64,000 bases of DNA from contig NZ_JASCXN010000006.1 of assembly GCF_030010625.1 (NCBI RefSeq), forward strand, positions 159,558 to 223,557, written 5' to 3'. Below, piece by piece: positions 44,444 to 54,276 of the stretch; the first letter of the stretch is position 1, and every line of letters starts with the position of its first letter. This stretch comes from Streptomyces sp. CC208A. GTDB lineage: Bacteria > Actinomycetota > Actinomycetes > Streptomycetales > Streptomycetaceae. The position numbers and the translations under genes were made by a program. Below the pieces are notes generated by a model. That model was not told the DNA's origin. It searched no databases and saw only the letters and a list, made by a program, of their open reading frames with translations.

Positions 44444-44752
44444 CTAGAGGGCGTTGGTCAGAGCCTGGCGCACCTGGTCGGCGGTAGGTACGCCGGCCAG
44501 GCCGTCGGGGGTGCGGTAGAGGCGGCAGGTCAGGGCCGGCGCCCGGCCGGGTTCGGCGAAGGGGTCGTGGCCGTCGATCAGAATCGTGGGCGAGCCGGTG
44601 AAGCGCGCGGCCTCGGCGCCGACGTGATCCGTGATGAGCCGCGTCTGGAAGGCCAGGTCGTTCAGGCCGAGTCCGTCCAGTGCCTGGCGGAGCCGGGCGG
44701 CTGCGGGCTCGGTGTTCGGGCAGCCGGGAACGACGAGCAGTTCGATCTTCAT
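44444..44752 (-). CDS. Small thioredoxin-fold protein
   Basis: This 102-residue protein has a thioredoxin-like pattern starting [19 protein letters not shown] with a single Cys (PGCP) and the cis-Pro region [12 protein letters not shown] second Cys is in LTCRLYRT. Such proteins are often found in mercury-resistance loci beside merB or merR. It lies between the CDF transporter and a methyltransferase. Confidence 0.8.
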   Translation of the reverse strand: MKIELLVVPGCPNTEPAAARLRQALDGLGLNDLAFQTRLITDHVGAEAARFTGSPTILIDGHDPFAEPGRAPALTCRLYRTPDGLAGVPTADQVRQALTNAL

Positions 44753-44785
44753 AGCGTCCTCCAGCGGGTCGTGCCCGGGGGTGGT

Positions 44786-45499
44786 TCAGCTGCAGCAGTC
44801 GCAGCCCGGTCGGCAGCCGCATGCGTCGGGCCGCGCGACGGTGGCCGGGGCCATGTTGGTCGTGGTGGGTGCGCAGCAGCCTTTGCCCTGCCAGGCGTCG
44901 CGGCCTTCCTTGACGGCGATGGCGGCGATGACGAGGGCGGCGATCGGGTCGGCCCAGGACCAGCCGAGCAGCAGGTTGGCGAGCAGGCCGGCCAGGAGCA
45001 CGGCGGAGAGGTAGGTGCACAGCAGGGTCTGCTTGGAGTCGGCGACGGCGGAGGTGGAGCCGAGTTCGCGGCCGGCCTTGCGCTGGGCGGCGGAGAGGAA
45101 CGGCATGATCGCCAGGGAGAGGGCGGCCAGCACGATGCCGGGGATCGAGTGGTCGGCTTTGCCGGTGCCGGTCAGCGCCCGGACGGAGTCGACGCTCACG
45201 TAGGCGGCGAGCGTGAAGAACGAGACGGCGATGATCCGCAGGGTGCGCTGTTCGCGGGCTTCGCGGACGGCGTGGTCGCGGGCGGAGAACTGCCAGGTGA
45301 CGGCGGCGGCGGAGGAGACCTCGATGACCGAGTCGAGGCCGAAGCCGATCAGCGCGGTGGAGGAGGCCAGGGCGCCGGCCGTGATGGCGACGACGGCTTT
45401 GATGACGTTGTAGGTGATGGTCGCGGCGACGAGCAGACGTATGCGCCGGGTGAGGGTGTCGCGGCGGTCGGGGCTGGGGCCGAGGGATATCGCGGTCAT
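44786..45499 (-). CDS. Cation transporter (CDF type) with Cys-rich tail
   Basis: This 237-residue membrane protein has six hydrophobic helices and the CDF-like [15 protein letters not shown] in helix 2 and [10 protein letters not shown] in helix 5, where family members bind metal. It lacks the usual cytoplasmic domain and ends in a Cys-rich tail ([21 protein letters not shown]) that could hand over metal. ATG 45499 abuts the ArsR stop. Together they look like a metal-inducible efflux pair. The metal cannot be assigned. Confidence 0.88.
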   Translation of the reverse strand: MTAISLGPSPDRRDTLTRRIRLLVAATITYNVIKAVVAITAGALASSTALIGFGLDSVIEVSSAAAVTWQFSARDHAVREAREQRTLRIIAVSFFTLAAYVSVDSVRALTGTGKADHSIPGIVLAALSLAIMPFLSAAQRKAGRELGSTSAVADSKQTLLCTYLSAVLLAGLLANLLLGWSWADPIAALVIAAIAVKEGRDAWQGKGCCAPTTTNMAPATVARPDACGCRPGCDCCS

Positions 45500-45850
45500 T
45501 CAGCAGCAGCCCTTCTCGTCCGCGTCCGGGCAGGTCTTGTCCGCCTCGACGGCGACCACGGCCGTGCGCAAGTCGTCGAGGGCGTGGCCGAGGCGTTCGT
45601 CGGCGAGTTCGTAGCGGGTGCGCCGGCCGTCGGGCACGGCGACGACCAGGCCGCAGTCGCGCAGGCAGGCCAGGTGGTTCGACAGCCGGGTGCGGGAGAT
45701 CTCCAGGGCGTCGGCGAGGTCGGCCGGGTAGGCCGGTGCCTCGCGCAGGGTGAGCAGGATGCGGCAGCGGATGGGGTCGGCGAGGGCGCGACCGAACCGC
45801 GCCAGCACCTCGATGTCAGCGGCGAGTGTGAACACGCCACGACAGTACAT
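45500..45850 (-). CDS. ArsR/SmtB-family metal-sensing repressor
   Basis: This 116-residue winged-helix repressor has [25 protein letters not shown], with Cys residues in and after the recognition helix (ACLRDC) and a final [10 protein letters not shown] tail that may complete the metal site. The start could be ATG 45850 or GTG 45835. The palindrome at 45856-45867 lies just upstream and is the likely operator. It is the first gene of the group that includes the CDF transporter. A third recombinase unit sits 28 bases upstream. Confidence 0.92.
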   Translation of the reverse strand: MYCRGVFTLAADIEVLARFGRALADPIRCRILLTLREAPAYPADLADALEISRTRLSNHLACLRDCGLVVAVPDGRRTRYELADERLGHALDDLRTAVVAVEADKTCPDADEKGCC

Positions 45851-45855
45851 CGAAT

Positions 45856-45867
45856 CCTGAATTCAGG
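45856..45867. promoter_or_regulatory. Candidate ArsR operator
   Basis: CCTGAATTCAGG is a perfect 12-bp palindrome 6 bases upstream of ATG 45850. Its position suits autoregulation. It directly abuts the left repeat of the third recombinase unit. Confidence 0.6.
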
Positions 45868-45880
45868 GAATCATGGATCA
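45868..45880. repeat. Left direct repeat of the three-gene unit
   Basis: GAATCATGGATCA; its last bases form the stop codon of the zinc-rich gene. The partner is at 49867-49879 with one mismatch (G to C). Confidence 0.6.
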
Positions 45881-48376
45881 TTGGCGGTGGGTGATGTGCG
45901 CGGCGTAGGTGTGGTCCTGGCCGGCGAGGCGCTGCCAGGTGTCGGCGGTGTTCTGGTGGATGCCGAGCAGGCGGCTGACGACGACCGCGGGCAGCTCGGA
46001 GGCAAGTTCGATCAGAGCGGTGTTGCGGGCCATCCGCGGGCGGATGCCGAGCAGCCGGAGTCGGCGGGTCAGCCGGCCGGAGCTGAGGTGCTGGGCGGGG
46101 AAGCGGCCGGGGAACAGCCAGCGTTCTGCGGCGGTGTCCCTGGCCATCGCCTCGGCGTGGAGCGTTCGGAGGTAGCCGTCCAGGGGCGGGGGCATCTGGA
46201 CCGGGACCTTTCCGAGCCGGAGGGCAGCCTCGTCGCCGCGCAGCGCCATGTGGGCGGCGGTGAGGGCGGTGATGCGGAAGGGGCCTTGGGCGAACAGCAG
46301 GGCAAGGAGTCCGGCCGCCTTGTCGGCGACGGTGATCTCGTCGTCGTGGATGAGCCGGTCCACCAGGCGCCACCGGGCGTCCTGGGCGATCAGCTGCCCG
46401 GTGAAGGCCGATGCGGAGACGTCGACGGTCAGCGTCCGGGTGTGGCCCTTGCGGCTCGTCCAGACGAGGAAGCCGTGGACACGGGGACCGCGGGCGGGAT
46501 GGTCGTCCAGCCAGACGTCCAAGAGGTCCTGGGTGCACGAGTTGAGCTCGACGCCCTGTTCGTGGAGCCAGTTGAGCAGCCGGACTACCTGGATGACGTA
46601 GGCGCGGACGCCGTGCACCTGGGTCTGGGTGACGGGCCGGCGGCGGGAGGATGCACGCAGCCGGCGCAGCAGATGCCAGGTGACGTAGGCGTGGAGGACC
46701 TTGCGGCTCTCCGGCGCGTGAACCTCGGTGATCTTTCCGGGCAGCCAGCGTTCGAGGGCGGCGAGCCGCTCGTCGCGCGCGGGCAGGGCACCGCCGTCGA
46801 CCAGGTGCTGGCGGAGGTTGTCGACGGCCTTGGAGGGACGGAGAGCGTCCAGGGTTTGGTGGGTGACCGGTCCGCGTCCCTGGGCCAGCGCCTGAAGGAC
46901 GTCGCGGCGGGCCGGGCGGCGCTTGAGCCAGTCCAGCACGCTCGCGCCCGGCTGGCGCATGAGGGCGTCGAAGACCGGCTCGATGGCCGGGCGCACGGAG
47001 CCGTCCACGCTGAGGGCCTCGCGGAGCTGTTCATGGGCGGCACAGTCGGGGCACAGGCCGCGGTGGTGGAGGTGGGTGGTCGTGCCGCATGCGCGGCAGG
47101 TCCGCTTGTGCGCCGGATGCTTGAGCCAGCAGGTCGGGCACAGTTCGGCCCCGTCCTCGGTGACGGCGTTGATCCGCATTGTCCGTCCGCAGTCGGTGCA
47201 GGGACGGCGTGTGGCGCCGCAGGAGGAGCACAGCGGTTCGCCGTCGGCGGTGCGGTAGCTGACCATGTTCTCGCGTCGGCAGCCCACGCAGATCTCGCGC
47301 GGGCGGCGTTTCCGGATGCACGGGATGCACACCGGGGTGCCGGTGGAGATGTAGAAGCATGGGTGGTCGTTGCCGCATTCGCTGCAGGTCGCGGTCGGAG
47401 CGGCCCGGCAACGCTGGCACAGCAGAAGGTCGCCTTCGCGGGCCTGGATGTAGCGGCGTTCCCCGCACTGCGCGCAGATCTTGTGGCTGACAGGGTTGTG
47501 GTACCGGCACGCCTGGCACAGGGGCAGACCGTCATGGGTGCGGCCCAGCACCGGCCGGTCGCGTCCGCAGCGGGCACATGTCTCCACGCGTCCGGCCGAC
47601 TTGCACTCGGCACAGCAGCGGACCCCGTCACGCGTACGCGACAGCGGCGTGTCCCGGCCGCACAACGGACATGGCGGAACCACCAGGCCCACCGCTCCCC
47701 GCTGCTGCAGAGCGGCGATCAGACTCACGGTCTTGGGCGGGCCGTGAGCCGCGTCGCCGGTCAGCAGGCCGGGACGGTCTTCCAGAGCCCACAGCAGCTT
47801 GCGCTGCCGGGCTCCGACCGGCTCGACAGCTCGGACCGCCTCGGCGATCACCGTCTCGGGCAAGTCCGGACAGAGCCGCTGGACCAGCCGGCACAGCCCT
47901 TCCAGCGGGTCGGCGCCGTCGTCCGGCGGATGGGCCGGGCAGCGGGGTCGCCCTTCACGGTCCCTGGTGACGAAACGGGGGCGGCCGCACACGGCGCACG
48001 GGTTGCCCTTGTCGCGGCGCACCCTCTCGCACTTGCCGCAGATACGGGTCTCGCTGTCCGGGAGCATGCCGACCAGCCGCCGGGCCTCGCCGCAGACACC
48101 GCAGCGGGGCGGTTGCACCTGGGTGGCGCCGTGCTTGATCAGCGCCTGGATGAGCCGGTCGACGATGGCAGGCGACTGGGCCCGCCCTTGCGTCAGCCAC
48201 GACGGGTCCTGCTGGAGGAGCGCGGCGAGCCGCCGGCGCTGGGTGCCGACCGGGAAGGTGGCGGTCACCACGGCCCGGACCATGGCGGGATCCAGCGCCG
48301 GTTCGACGGCGCCGACGGCTTCCGCGATCACGGCCTCGGGTTCGAGCGCATGTCGCGGCAGTGCGGAGGCGTCCAT
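45878..48376 (-). CDS. Zinc-ribbon-rich recombinase-like protein without catalytic residues
   Basis: The 832-residue protein has two related N-terminal repeats (each with an AVEP segment and ending in a CxxC) and about ten zinc-ribbon-like CxxC pairs between residues 95 and 440. The C-terminal 350 residues follow the tyrosine-recombinase layout: a helical core-binding region, then [25 protein letters not shown] and a last part ending in [16 protein letters not shown]. Where box II HxxR should be it reads [10 protein letters not shown], and no nucleophile Tyr follows the expected GH. I infer a DNA-binding, inactive partner. It starts 3 bases after the HTH gene. Confidence 0.75.
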   Translation of the reverse strand: MDASALPRHALEPEAVIAEAVGAVEPALDPAMVRAVVTATFPVGTQRRRLAALLQQDPSWLTQGRAQSPAIVDRLIQALIKHGATQVQPPRCGVCGEARRLVGMLPDSETRICGKCERVRRDKGNPCAVCGRPRFVTRDREGRPRCPAHPPDDGADPLEGLCRLVQRLCPDLPETVIAEAVRAVEPVGARQRKLLWALEDRPGLLTGDAAHGPPKTVSLIAALQQRGAVGLVVPPCPLCGRDTPLSRTRDGVRCCAECKSAGRVETCARCGRDRPVLGRTHDGLPLCQACRYHNPVSHKICAQCGERRYIQAREGDLLLCQRCRAAPTATCSECGNDHPCFYISTGTPVCIPCIRKRRPREICVGCRRENMVSYRTADGEPLCSSCGATRRPCTDCGRTMRINAVTEDGAELCPTCWLKHPAHKRTCRACGTTTHLHHRGLCPDCAAHEQLREALSVDGSVRPAIEPVFDALMRQPGASVLDWLKRRPARRDVLQALAQGRGPVTHQTLDALRPSKAVDNLRQHLVDGGALPARDERLAALERWLPGKITEVHAPESRKVLHAYVTWHLLRRLRASSRRRPVTQTQVHGVRAYVIQVVRLLNWLHEQGVELNSCTQDLLDVWLDDHPARGPRVHGFLVWTSRKGHTRTLTVDVSASAFTGQLIAQDARWRLVDRLIHDDEITVADKAAGLLALLFAQGPFRITALTAAHMALRGDEAALRLGKVPVQMPPPLDGYLRTLHAEAMARDTAAERWLFPGRFPAQHLSSGRLTRRLRLLGIRPRMARNTALIELASELPAVVVSRLLGIHQNTADTWQRLAGQDHTYAAHITHRQ

Positions 48377-48379
48377 GCG

Positions 48380-48730
48380 CTACTCCCCCGAGGGCATGAT
48401 GCGAGCCCGTCGGGGCCGGAACTCACCTACACCGGCCGTCGGCCCGGCAGCCGCACCGTCCGCACCGCCTGCCGCGGTCTTCTTCTGCGCGGCGCGCACG
48501 GCCACCGGCTCGATCAGGTCGTCCATGTGGCACTGGAGGATGTCGAGCAGGGCCATCAGCGTGGGCAGGCTCAGCCGTTCGGGCCGCTCGACGACGAGCC
48601 GGTAGACCTGGCTGGCCGACAGGTCGATGCCCCGCTCGGCCAGCAGGGGTCGCAGATCGGTGGTGGAGAACATGCCGCGTTGGGCCATGACCTCCCGCAG
48701 GTGCCACCGGTAGTCCAGTTTCGCTGTCAC
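48380..48730 (-). CDS. Cro/C1-type helix-turn-helix protein of the recombinase unit
   Basis: This 116-residue protein has an HTH of the XRE type at about residues 20-75 ([25 protein letters not shown]) and a low-complexity Ala/Gly tail. It lies between the integrase and the zinc-rich gene with 9- and 3-base gaps, so the three are co-transcribed. It could be an accessory DNA-binding subunit, comparable in position to TnpC, or a regulator of the unit. Confidence 0.8.
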   Translation of the reverse strand: MTAKLDYRWHLREVMAQRGMFSTTDLRPLLAERGIDLSASQVYRLVVERPERLSLPTLMALLDILQCHMDDLIEPVAVRAAQKKTAAGGADGAAAGPTAGVGEFRPRRARIMPSGE

Positions 48731-48739
48731 GTCGTCTCC

Positions 48740-49843
48740 CTACTCGCCGCGGTCCAGGGCCTTGTCCAGGACCTTGCGCATCATCGTGTTCATGAAGTCA
48801 CCGCTCACACCGGTGTAGAGCGCGGTCGTCGAGGCGTACCGGTGGCCCACCTGCCGCTGGACGAAAGCCGGGTCGGCGCCGTCTTCGATCTGATGGGTGA
48901 CGTAGCTGTGCCGCAGGCAGTGCGGCACCAGGTCGGAGTCCATGCCCAGGGCATCGCGGTACTCGGCGAAGCGGTCCTCGATCTCGCGGCTCTGGAGCCG
49001 ACTGCCGCGCTCGGTCGGCCACAACGCCGGCCCGGCCGAGGCCCGGTGGCGGGGGCGGATGTTCGTGACGTAGTCGTCGACCGCCTCCACCGCCCAGGGC
49101 ATCACGCTCAGGACGTTCCGGCGCCGGGGCGGGGAACCCTTGGACCGCTTCCCGTACCGGACGTGCAACGAACCGAACCGACCCAGCTCTGGCGCCTTCG
49201 GGTTGCGGTACCAGTCGGTGAGGTCCAGCTTCGAGGTCTCCGTGCACCGCAGCCCCCAGCCGTAGATGACCTTGAAGACGGTGGCGTCGCGGTACGCGGC
49301 CAACGCGCCCTTCCGGCCGAGCCTGATGGCCCGGTCGACCTGGTCGTCGGCGTAGTCGAGGAAGAGCTGGATCTCCTCCCGGGTCATCGGCCGGCGGCCC
49401 GGCTCGCCTTCGTAGTCGACGAGGTGGGCGGCGGTGTTCCATTCATGGCAGATCTGCACGGGATGTGTTCCGAAGCGCCGTTCGCATTCCTGCGGCCACT
49501 GGTAGTGCGGCGAGGTGATGTAGTCGCAGAACAGGCGAACGGCGGTCTGGTAGCCCCGGATCGTCGACTCCGCGCGGTGAAGCTCCGCGATCAGGTGTGT
49601 CGTCCACTCGTCCATGGCGGCGGCCGACCAGTTCCACGGGTACACCTGGGCGAAGTCGTTGAACTGCCTTACGACACGCAGCCGGTCGCTGATCGTCTTC
49701 GCCTGCAGGCGCCGCCCTCCGCGCTGCTGGCGTGTCCAGCCCTCCAGCATCGCGTCGAACACGGCGTCCTCGGGGTGCAGCAGCGTCACGCCGTTCAGCA
49801 GCACCAGCCGGGCGGAGCCCTTACTCAAGTCCGTCGTCGTCAC
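48740..49843 (-). CDS. Tyrosine recombinase of the three-gene unit
   Basis: This 367-residue integrase has a core-binding domain (about 25-125) and a full catalytic set: Arg in [10 protein letters not shown], Lys in RYGKRSKG, box II HCLRHS near 310, [13 protein letters not shown] with the second His and the Tyr nucleophile. I chose GTG 49843 because AAAGAGG lies just upstream; the frame is open to ATG 49873 inside the right repeat. It is the only member of the trio with an intact active site. Confidence 0.9.
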   Translation of the reverse strand: MTTTDLSKGSARLVLLNGVTLLHPEDAVFDAMLEGWTRQQRGGRRLQAKTISDRLRVVRQFNDFAQVYPWNWSAAAMDEWTTHLIAELHRAESTIRGYQTAVRLFCDYITSPHYQWPQECERRFGTHPVQICHEWNTAAHLVDYEGEPGRRPMTREEIQLFLDYADDQVDRAIRLGRKGALAAYRDATVFKVIYGWGLRCTETSKLDLTDWYRNPKAPELGRFGSLHVRYGKRSKGSPPRRRNVLSVMPWAVEAVDDYVTNIRPRHRASAGPALWPTERGSRLQSREIEDRFAEYRDALGMDSDLVPHCLRHSYVTHQIEDGADPAFVQRQVGHRYASTTALYTGVSGDFMNTMMRKVLDKALDRGE

Positions 49844-49866
49844 GCAGCCTCTTTCGCAGAGTGCGT

Positions 49867-49879
49867 GAATCATGCATCA
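49867..49879. repeat. Right direct repeat of the three-gene unit
   Basis: GAATCATGCATCA, the partner of 45868-45880. It lies 24 bases upstream of the integrase start and contains the palindrome TGATGCATCA-like centre ATGCAT. Confidence 0.6.
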
Positions 49880-49945
49880 GATGAACGATCCCTAGCAAGA
49901 GTGCAGGTCAGGAGCCTGCCTCACTCGTCCCCAGGAGGTACGTTG

Positions 49946-51151
49946 ATGCCGCAGGTCCCCAGCTCAGGCGCCCCGGATTCACGCATCGGATGCAATTCCC
50001 CGGAGTCAACCATCGGCGAGATCTGGACCCTCTACGGCCGCCATCAGCTCAGCCGGACCTTCGACCTGCCGGAACTGGACGAATGGGCCTGGGATGTGTC
50101 GCAGGCCGGGCCCGGAATCAGCGTGCTCGGCAAGGTCGCCGGCCTGCGCGTCCTGGACCTGGGATCCGGAGTTGGCCGACACGCAGCTCACCTGGCCGCC
50201 CTCGGCGCCGACGTCACCGCCGTCGACGCCTCCCCCACCCAGCACCAGCGCGCCCTCACCCGCTACCCCGACACCCCCGGCCTGCGTCTGGTGTGCGCCG
50301 ACGCCGTCGACCACCTGCGGGAAGCCGACCCCTACGATCTGATCTACTCCGTCAGCGGCATCCCCTTCGTGGATCCGCACCGCCTCCTGCCCGCCCTGGC
50401 CAACAGCCTCAGGCCCGGTGGCCGGCTTCTGTTCAGCGCGCTGCACACCAACTCGAACGGCGACGGTCCCTCCGACTCCGTCACGGCCCGCCCCGAAATC
50501 CTGCGGCTCCCTGGCACGGACGTTGAACACCAGATGCACATGTGGGTCCTCGAACCGCAGCTGTGGGAGGACCTCCTCGTCGACCACGGCCTTGTCATGG
50601 AGACGGTCACGACGATCGACTCCCCGCAGCCCGACCAGCCCCTGTCGTACCGGCTATACGCAGCTCGCCGCCCGGAACGGATCCGCAGCCGGCCCCGGAC
50701 GCCGGCGCCGCCCGCGCCCCACGCGGCGCTGGGGGTCGGCATCATCGTGCACGGCCCGGACGGCGTCCTGCTGGGGCGCCACCGGCTCGGCACGTGGGAA
50801 GTTCCCGGCGGATCGCTGGAGCCGGGCGAGACGTTCGCCGAGGCCGTGGTCCGAGAGCTCGCCGAGGAAACCGGCCTGATCGCGCAGCCCGGCGACGTGC
50901 AGGTGCTCGGCACGCTTCTCGACCATGTGGGCGGCGTCCTGCGGCTCACGGTGCCCGCGCTGATCACCCGCTGGTCCGGCACACCACAGGAGTTGGAGAG
51001 AACCATCGGGTCGTGGCGGTTCTGGAGCCTCGACGCGCTGCCCCAGCCCCTCTTCGTGCCAAGCAGCCAGTGCCTGACGGCGTGGAGGCAGGAACTCCCC
51101 CTCGACCACCCGCCCGCCGACTTCCAGCCCTACAACACCCCCCTCGCCTAG
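49946..51151 (+). CDS. Methyltransferase-NUDIX fusion protein
   Basis: This 401-residue bifunctional protein has a class I methyltransferase at about 30-250, with motif [17 protein letters not shown] and [15 protein letters not shown] Pro/Arg linker joins it to a NUDIX domain at about 262-390 with the canonical box [14 protein letters not shown]...[12 protein letters not shown] 49946 has AGGAGG 7 bases upstream. It starts a same-strand run with a PIG-L deacetylase, a LuxR-type regulator and a MazG-like gene. Such bifunctional proteins recur in Streptomyces; the substrate is not known to me. Confidence 0.92.
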   Translation: MPQVPSSGAPDSRIGCNSPESTIGEIWTLYGRHQLSRTFDLPELDEWAWDVSQAGPGISVLGKVAGLRVLDLGSGVGRHAAHLAALGADVTAVDASPTQHQRALTRYPDTPGLRLVCADAVDHLREADPYDLIYSVSGIPFVDPHRLLPALANSLRPGGRLLFSALHTNSNGDGPSDSVTARPEILRLPGTDVEHQMHMWVLEPQLWEDLLVDHGLVMETVTTIDSPQPDQPLSYRLYAARRPERIRSRPRTPAPPAPHAALGVGIIVHGPDGVLLGRHRLGTWEVPGGSLEPGETFAEAVVRELAEETGLIAQPGDVQVLGTLLDHVGGVLRLTVPALITRWSGTPQELERTIGSWRFWSLDALPQPLFVPSSQCLTAWRQELPLDHPPADFQPYNTPLA

Positions 51152-51186
51152 CCCGGTGGCCATCACCTCAGGAACGGAGCACCGTC

Positions 51187-51960
51187 ATGACCCAACCGTC
51201 GCGTCCTTCACTTCTCGCCGTCTTCGGCCACCCAGACGACGAAGCGCTGCTGGCAGGAGGCGTCCTGGCGCAGCACGCCGCCGCGGGAGCGAACACGGCC
51301 GTCGTCACCGCGACGTGGGTCCCCGGTACCCGTAGAGCCACGGAGCTGGCCGATGCGTTGACCGTTCTCGGCGCCGGGCAACCGCGGATGCTCGGCTACG
51401 CCGATGCGTGCGTCCCCGAGTCGGCCCCCGGCCGGCCGCGCCTGTGCGACACGCCGATCGACGAGCTAGCCGAGGCGATCGTCGCCCACATCAGGGCGGT
51501 ACGCCCGCAGATCCTGATCACCCACGACGCGTACGGTCAGCTGACCGGGCATCCCGATCACGTACGCACCCACCAGGCGGCCCTCCTCGCCTTCCACGCC
51601 GCCGGACTCGAACACCGTTACCCGGACGCGGGACCGCCCTGGCGCCCCCAGGCCCTGTACGCGGCCACGCACCCGCACTCGCGTGCCGGCACTCTGAGCG
51701 CGCTCATGAAGCGGGTCGGCAAAACGACACTGAGCGTCCCAGACGAGCAGGTCACCACGTCGGTCGACGTGGGCAGCCATCTCGACCAGAAGTGGCGGGC
51801 CATCCTCGCCCACAGGAGCCAGGTGACCAGGGAACGCCCCCTGCCCGGCATCCTCTCCCGCCTCGCGCCCGTCGACCGCGAACCACTCATCCGGACCGAG
51901 TACTTCACCCGCCTCTCACCCGACCACATGCCCGGCATGCGGCCGAACCTAGCCATCTGA
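51187..51960 (+). CDS. PIG-L family deacetylase
   Basis: This 257-residue member of the zinc-dependent N-acetylglucosaminyl deacetylase family has the first metal motif GHPDDE (about residues 14-19) and the second in TGHPDHVRTH (about 119-128). In actinomycetes the family deacetylates mycothiol precursors, mycothiol conjugates or sugar groups on antibiotics. It follows the methyltransferase-NUDIX gene by 35 bases, so it is probably in the same operon. Sequence alone does not say which substrate. Confidence 0.92.
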   Translation: MTQPSRPSLLAVFGHPDDEALLAGGVLAQHAAAGANTAVVTATWVPGTRRATELADALTVLGAGQPRMLGYADACVPESAPGRPRLCDTPIDELAEAIVAHIRAVRPQILITHDAYGQLTGHPDHVRTHQAALLAFHAAGLEHRYPDAGPPWRPQALYAATHPHSRAGTLSALMKRVGKTTLSVPDEQVTTSVDVGSHLDQKWRAILAHRSQVTRERPLPGILSRLAPVDREPLIRTEYFTRLSPDHMPGMRPNLAI

Positions 51961-51968
51961 CGATCACA

Positions 51969-52604
51969 ATGACCACGAACCGAATCAGTGTCGCGCTACG
52001 CGCACCGGACCCAATCTCGCAGGCCGGAGTGACGAGTCAGTTACGAACCCGCCCCGAGATCACCATCGCCGACTGGAACGAGAACGCCGACCCGGCGCCC
52101 GAGGTCGTCGTGCTCGTGGTGGACACCGTCGACGAGGACGTCCTGCAGCTGCTGCGTCGCATCCGGCGCACCAGCCCGGCCCGTCCCGTCCTCGTGACGA
52201 CGGGCATCGACGAACAGAAGCTCGTGAGCGCGGCGGAGTGCGGGGTCGCCGGGGTGATCCGGCGCGCGGAGGCGACCCCCGAGCACCTGGTGCACGTCAT
52301 CGGCACGGTCGCGAAGGGCGCCGGACACCTCCCCTCCGACCTGGTGGGGCGCCTCCTGGAGGAGGTCGGCCGGCTCCAGGGGCAGGTCCTCGGCCCGCGC
52401 GGACTGCACTTCACCGGCCTCGCGGCGCGCGAGGTGGACGTACTGCGCCTGGTGGCGGAGGGGTACGACACGGCAGACATCGCCGCGAAGCTCTCGTACT
52501 CCGAGCGGACCATCAAGAACGTGCTGCACGCGGTGATCACCCGCCTGCAGCTGCGCAACCGGTCGCACGCGGTGGCGTACGCGATGCGGCAGGGACTCAT
52601 ATGA
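51969..52604 (+). CDS. LuxR-type response-regulator-like protein
   Basis: This 211-residue protein has an N-terminal receiver-like fold (about 1-120) and a LuxR helix-turn-helix at about 145-205 (LTAREVDVLRL is here LAAREVDVLRLVAEGYDT, then YSERTIKNVLHAVITRL). In the receiver part the expected phosphorylated Asp lies in VVVLVVDTVDEDV, but the acidic pocket is weak, so phosphorylation is doubtful. No sensor kinase is nearby. It probably regulates its own operon, which starts at 49946. Confidence 0.88.
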   Translation: MTTNRISVALRAPDPISQAGVTSQLRTRPEITIADWNENADPAPEVVVLVVDTVDEDVLQLLRRIRRTSPARPVLVTTGIDEQKLVSAAECGVAGVIRRAEATPEHLVHVIGTVAKGAGHLPSDLVGRLLEEVGRLQGQVLGPRGLHFTGLAAREVDVLRLVAEGYDTADIAAKLSYSERTIKNVLHAVITRLQLRNRSHAVAYAMRQGLI

Positions 52605-52677
52605 CCCAGCCCACCATGACGCACGCCAGCGCTCCCGTTGGCGAACGCTTCCCCTGCAGAGACCAAGGAGTTCCGTT

Positions 52678-53038
52678 GTGAGCACTGTCCCGTGGCAAAC
52701 CATCGGCCGACTGGCCGAGCTCTTCACCCGCCTCGACACCGCGCGCGGGATCCCCGCCGAGCAGCAGTGGACCTTGCAGGTCCTCAAACTCGCCGAGGAG
52801 GTCGGCGAGTCGGCCCAAGCCGTGATCGGCGCCTGGGCCACCAACCCCCGGAAGGGGCAAAGCCACACCTGGGGCCATGTCCAGGAAGAGGTCGCCGATT
52901 CCGCGATCACCAGTCTCCTTGCACCGGATGCTGGGTGACCAAGCGCCGGCCTTCTTCGAAGCAGTGCTCGTCCGGAAGGCCGCGAGGTTCCTCGACTTGG
53001 ACGATGACGCCAGCGTGCCGCCTCTCGAAGGGGCGTGA
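52678..53038 (+). pseudogene. MazG-like pyrophosphohydrolase gene with a frameshift
   Basis: GTG 52678 has AAGGAG 7 bases upstream. The first 80 residues match the MazG-like fold (LAEEVGESAQAVIGAW, VQEEVADSAITSLL, with the metal-binding EExxE pattern). The frame then shifts near 52920 and stops at 52938. A second frame continues with RMLGDQAPAFFEAVL and ends at 53036-53038, the expected C-terminus. A single-base-scale loss explains it. If the assembly is right, the enzyme lacks its last helix. Confidence 0.82.
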
Positions 53039-53235
53039 GCAGCTCACGAGGGTCGTCGATGATCTGGGCCTTGCCGATGATGCCGTGGGCGTGGCGGACG
53101 TAGCCGCGCAGCGTGCGGGCCAGGACGGAGGCGAGCACAGACGGTTCCTTCGGGTGGCGCCGGCCGGGGCCGGGAGTCCTGCCCCGGCCGGCGGTGACAG
53201 ACTGCCGGGAACGACGGTAGAGGTGAGGGAAGTTG

Positions 53236-53742
53236 ATGGTGGTCGAGAGCAGGACCCCGACGGTCTTCCTGCTGGTGGGACTCACCGGATCAGGGAAGAC
53301 GACCTACGCCCAGCGGGTGCTGGAGCCTCAAGGGGCGGTGCGGCTGTCGGTCGACGAAGTGGTCTTCGAGCGGCACGGCCGGTACGGCGTCGATTACCCG
53401 GAGAACACGTACTTCTCCAAGGAGGCTCCGGTTGTCGCCGAGCTGCACGAGCGGCTGGCAGAGCTGGTCGCGGAGGGCCGGGATGTGGTGTGGGACCACG
53501 GGCTGTGGCCGCGCAAGGACCGCGAGGGCATGAAGGCTCTGGTGGAGTCGGCCGGCGGGCGGTGGCGACTGATGTACTTCCCCGTGGCCCATGACGAGCT
53601 GCTGCGCCGGCTGGCGGAACGTAACGAGAGGGCGGACGCGAACGCGCTTGTCGTGACGCCGGAGGCGCTGGACGACTTCTTCGTGCGGTTCGAGGAGCCT
53701 CAGGGCGAGGGCGAGGAGATCGTGGAGCCGGGCTCGTTCTGA
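53236..53742 (+). CDS. P-loop kinase of the AAA/zeta-like type
   Basis: This 168-residue protein has Walker A GLTGSGKTT (about residues 14-22) and a small-kinase layout with LSVDEVVFE after strand 2 and DVVWDHGLW before the lid. It looks like a phosphotransferase for a small molecule or a nucleotide. ATG 53236 follows a GAGGGA box; TTG 53233 and GTG 53239 are alternatives. There is a 197-base gap from the MazG relic in which I see no gene. The substrate is unknown. Confidence 0.85.
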   Translation: MVVESRTPTVFLLVGLTGSGKTTYAQRVLEPQGAVRLSVDEVVFERHGRYGVDYPENTYFSKEAPVVAELHERLAELVAEGRDVVWDHGLWPRKDREGMKALVESAGGRWRLMYFPVAHDELLRRLAERNERADANALVVTPEALDDFFVRFEEPQGEGEEIVEPGSF

Positions 53743-53769
53743 GGCGTCGGCGGGTGCCAGGCGGTGGTG

Positions 53770-54250
53770 ATCATGGCTGCTTCGGCGGCCTGCCCCATCT
53801 CCCGCAGCGCCGTCCAGCACGATCTCGACGCCCCCTTCGACTGGGCCGATGACAGCACCTTCGACATCGTCCTGGTGGCCCTGGTCATCCACTACGTGCA
53901 CGACCGCGTCGCCACCCTGGCCGAGCTCCGCCGCCTTCTCCGTCCCGGCGGACGGATCATCGTCTCGACGAGCCACCCCACCGCCGACTGGATCACCGCC
54001 GACGGCAGCTACTTCGAAGCAGGTCACGTGGAAGAGACCTGGTCGGTTGGCATGACGCACCGCTACTGGCGACAGCCCCTCCAGGCATGGCTCGACGACT
54101 TCGCCGCCGCCAGCCTCGCCCTCGAACGGCTCATCGAGCACCAGCCGGCTCTCGATGGCCCACGAGCACCCGACGACTTACGCCAAACTGGCCCACGAGC
54201 CCGACATCATCGCCTATCGGCTCGCCGCGTCACTCCCCGCCAGCGCTTAG
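53770..54250 (+). pseudogene. Decayed SAM methyltransferase
   Basis: The frame starts inside the family (DWADDSTFDIVLVALVIHY) without the SAM-binding Gly motif, continues through LRRLLRPGGRIIVSTSHP, and shifts frame near 54153. The other frame ends AHEHPTTYAKLAHEPD and stops at TAG 54248-54250. Both the missing N-terminus and the frameshift mark it as broken. Confidence 0.78.
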
Positions 54251-54276
54251 CCCATCACCTTCGCGAAGGATCTGTG

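Larger units (their letters stand above)
45868..49879 (-). mobile_element. Tn3u: three-gene recombinase unit between 13-bp direct repeats
   Basis: The three genes at 49843-48740, 48730-48380 and 48376-45878 are enclosed by GAATCATGGATCA (45868-45880) and GAATCATGCATCA (49867-49879), 12 of 13 bases alike in direct orientation. The unit is 4.0 kb and carries nothing else. It lies between the ArsR operator and the methyltransferase-NUDIX gene. The repeats could be a duplicated target or recombination cores. Mobility is inferred from the gene set and the repeats, not shown. Confidence 0.6.

Noticed and set aside
43805..51151. A 2,448-residue plus-strand open frame across the metal and recombinase genes
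   Set aside because: Only the part from 49946 has a ribosome-binding site and domains. The rest is antisense to seven well-supported genes.
53039..53235. Possible small gene antisense in the gap before the kinase
   Set aside because: An open minus-strand frame exists, but it has no start signal and continues through the MazG relic and the LuxR gene on the opposite strand.
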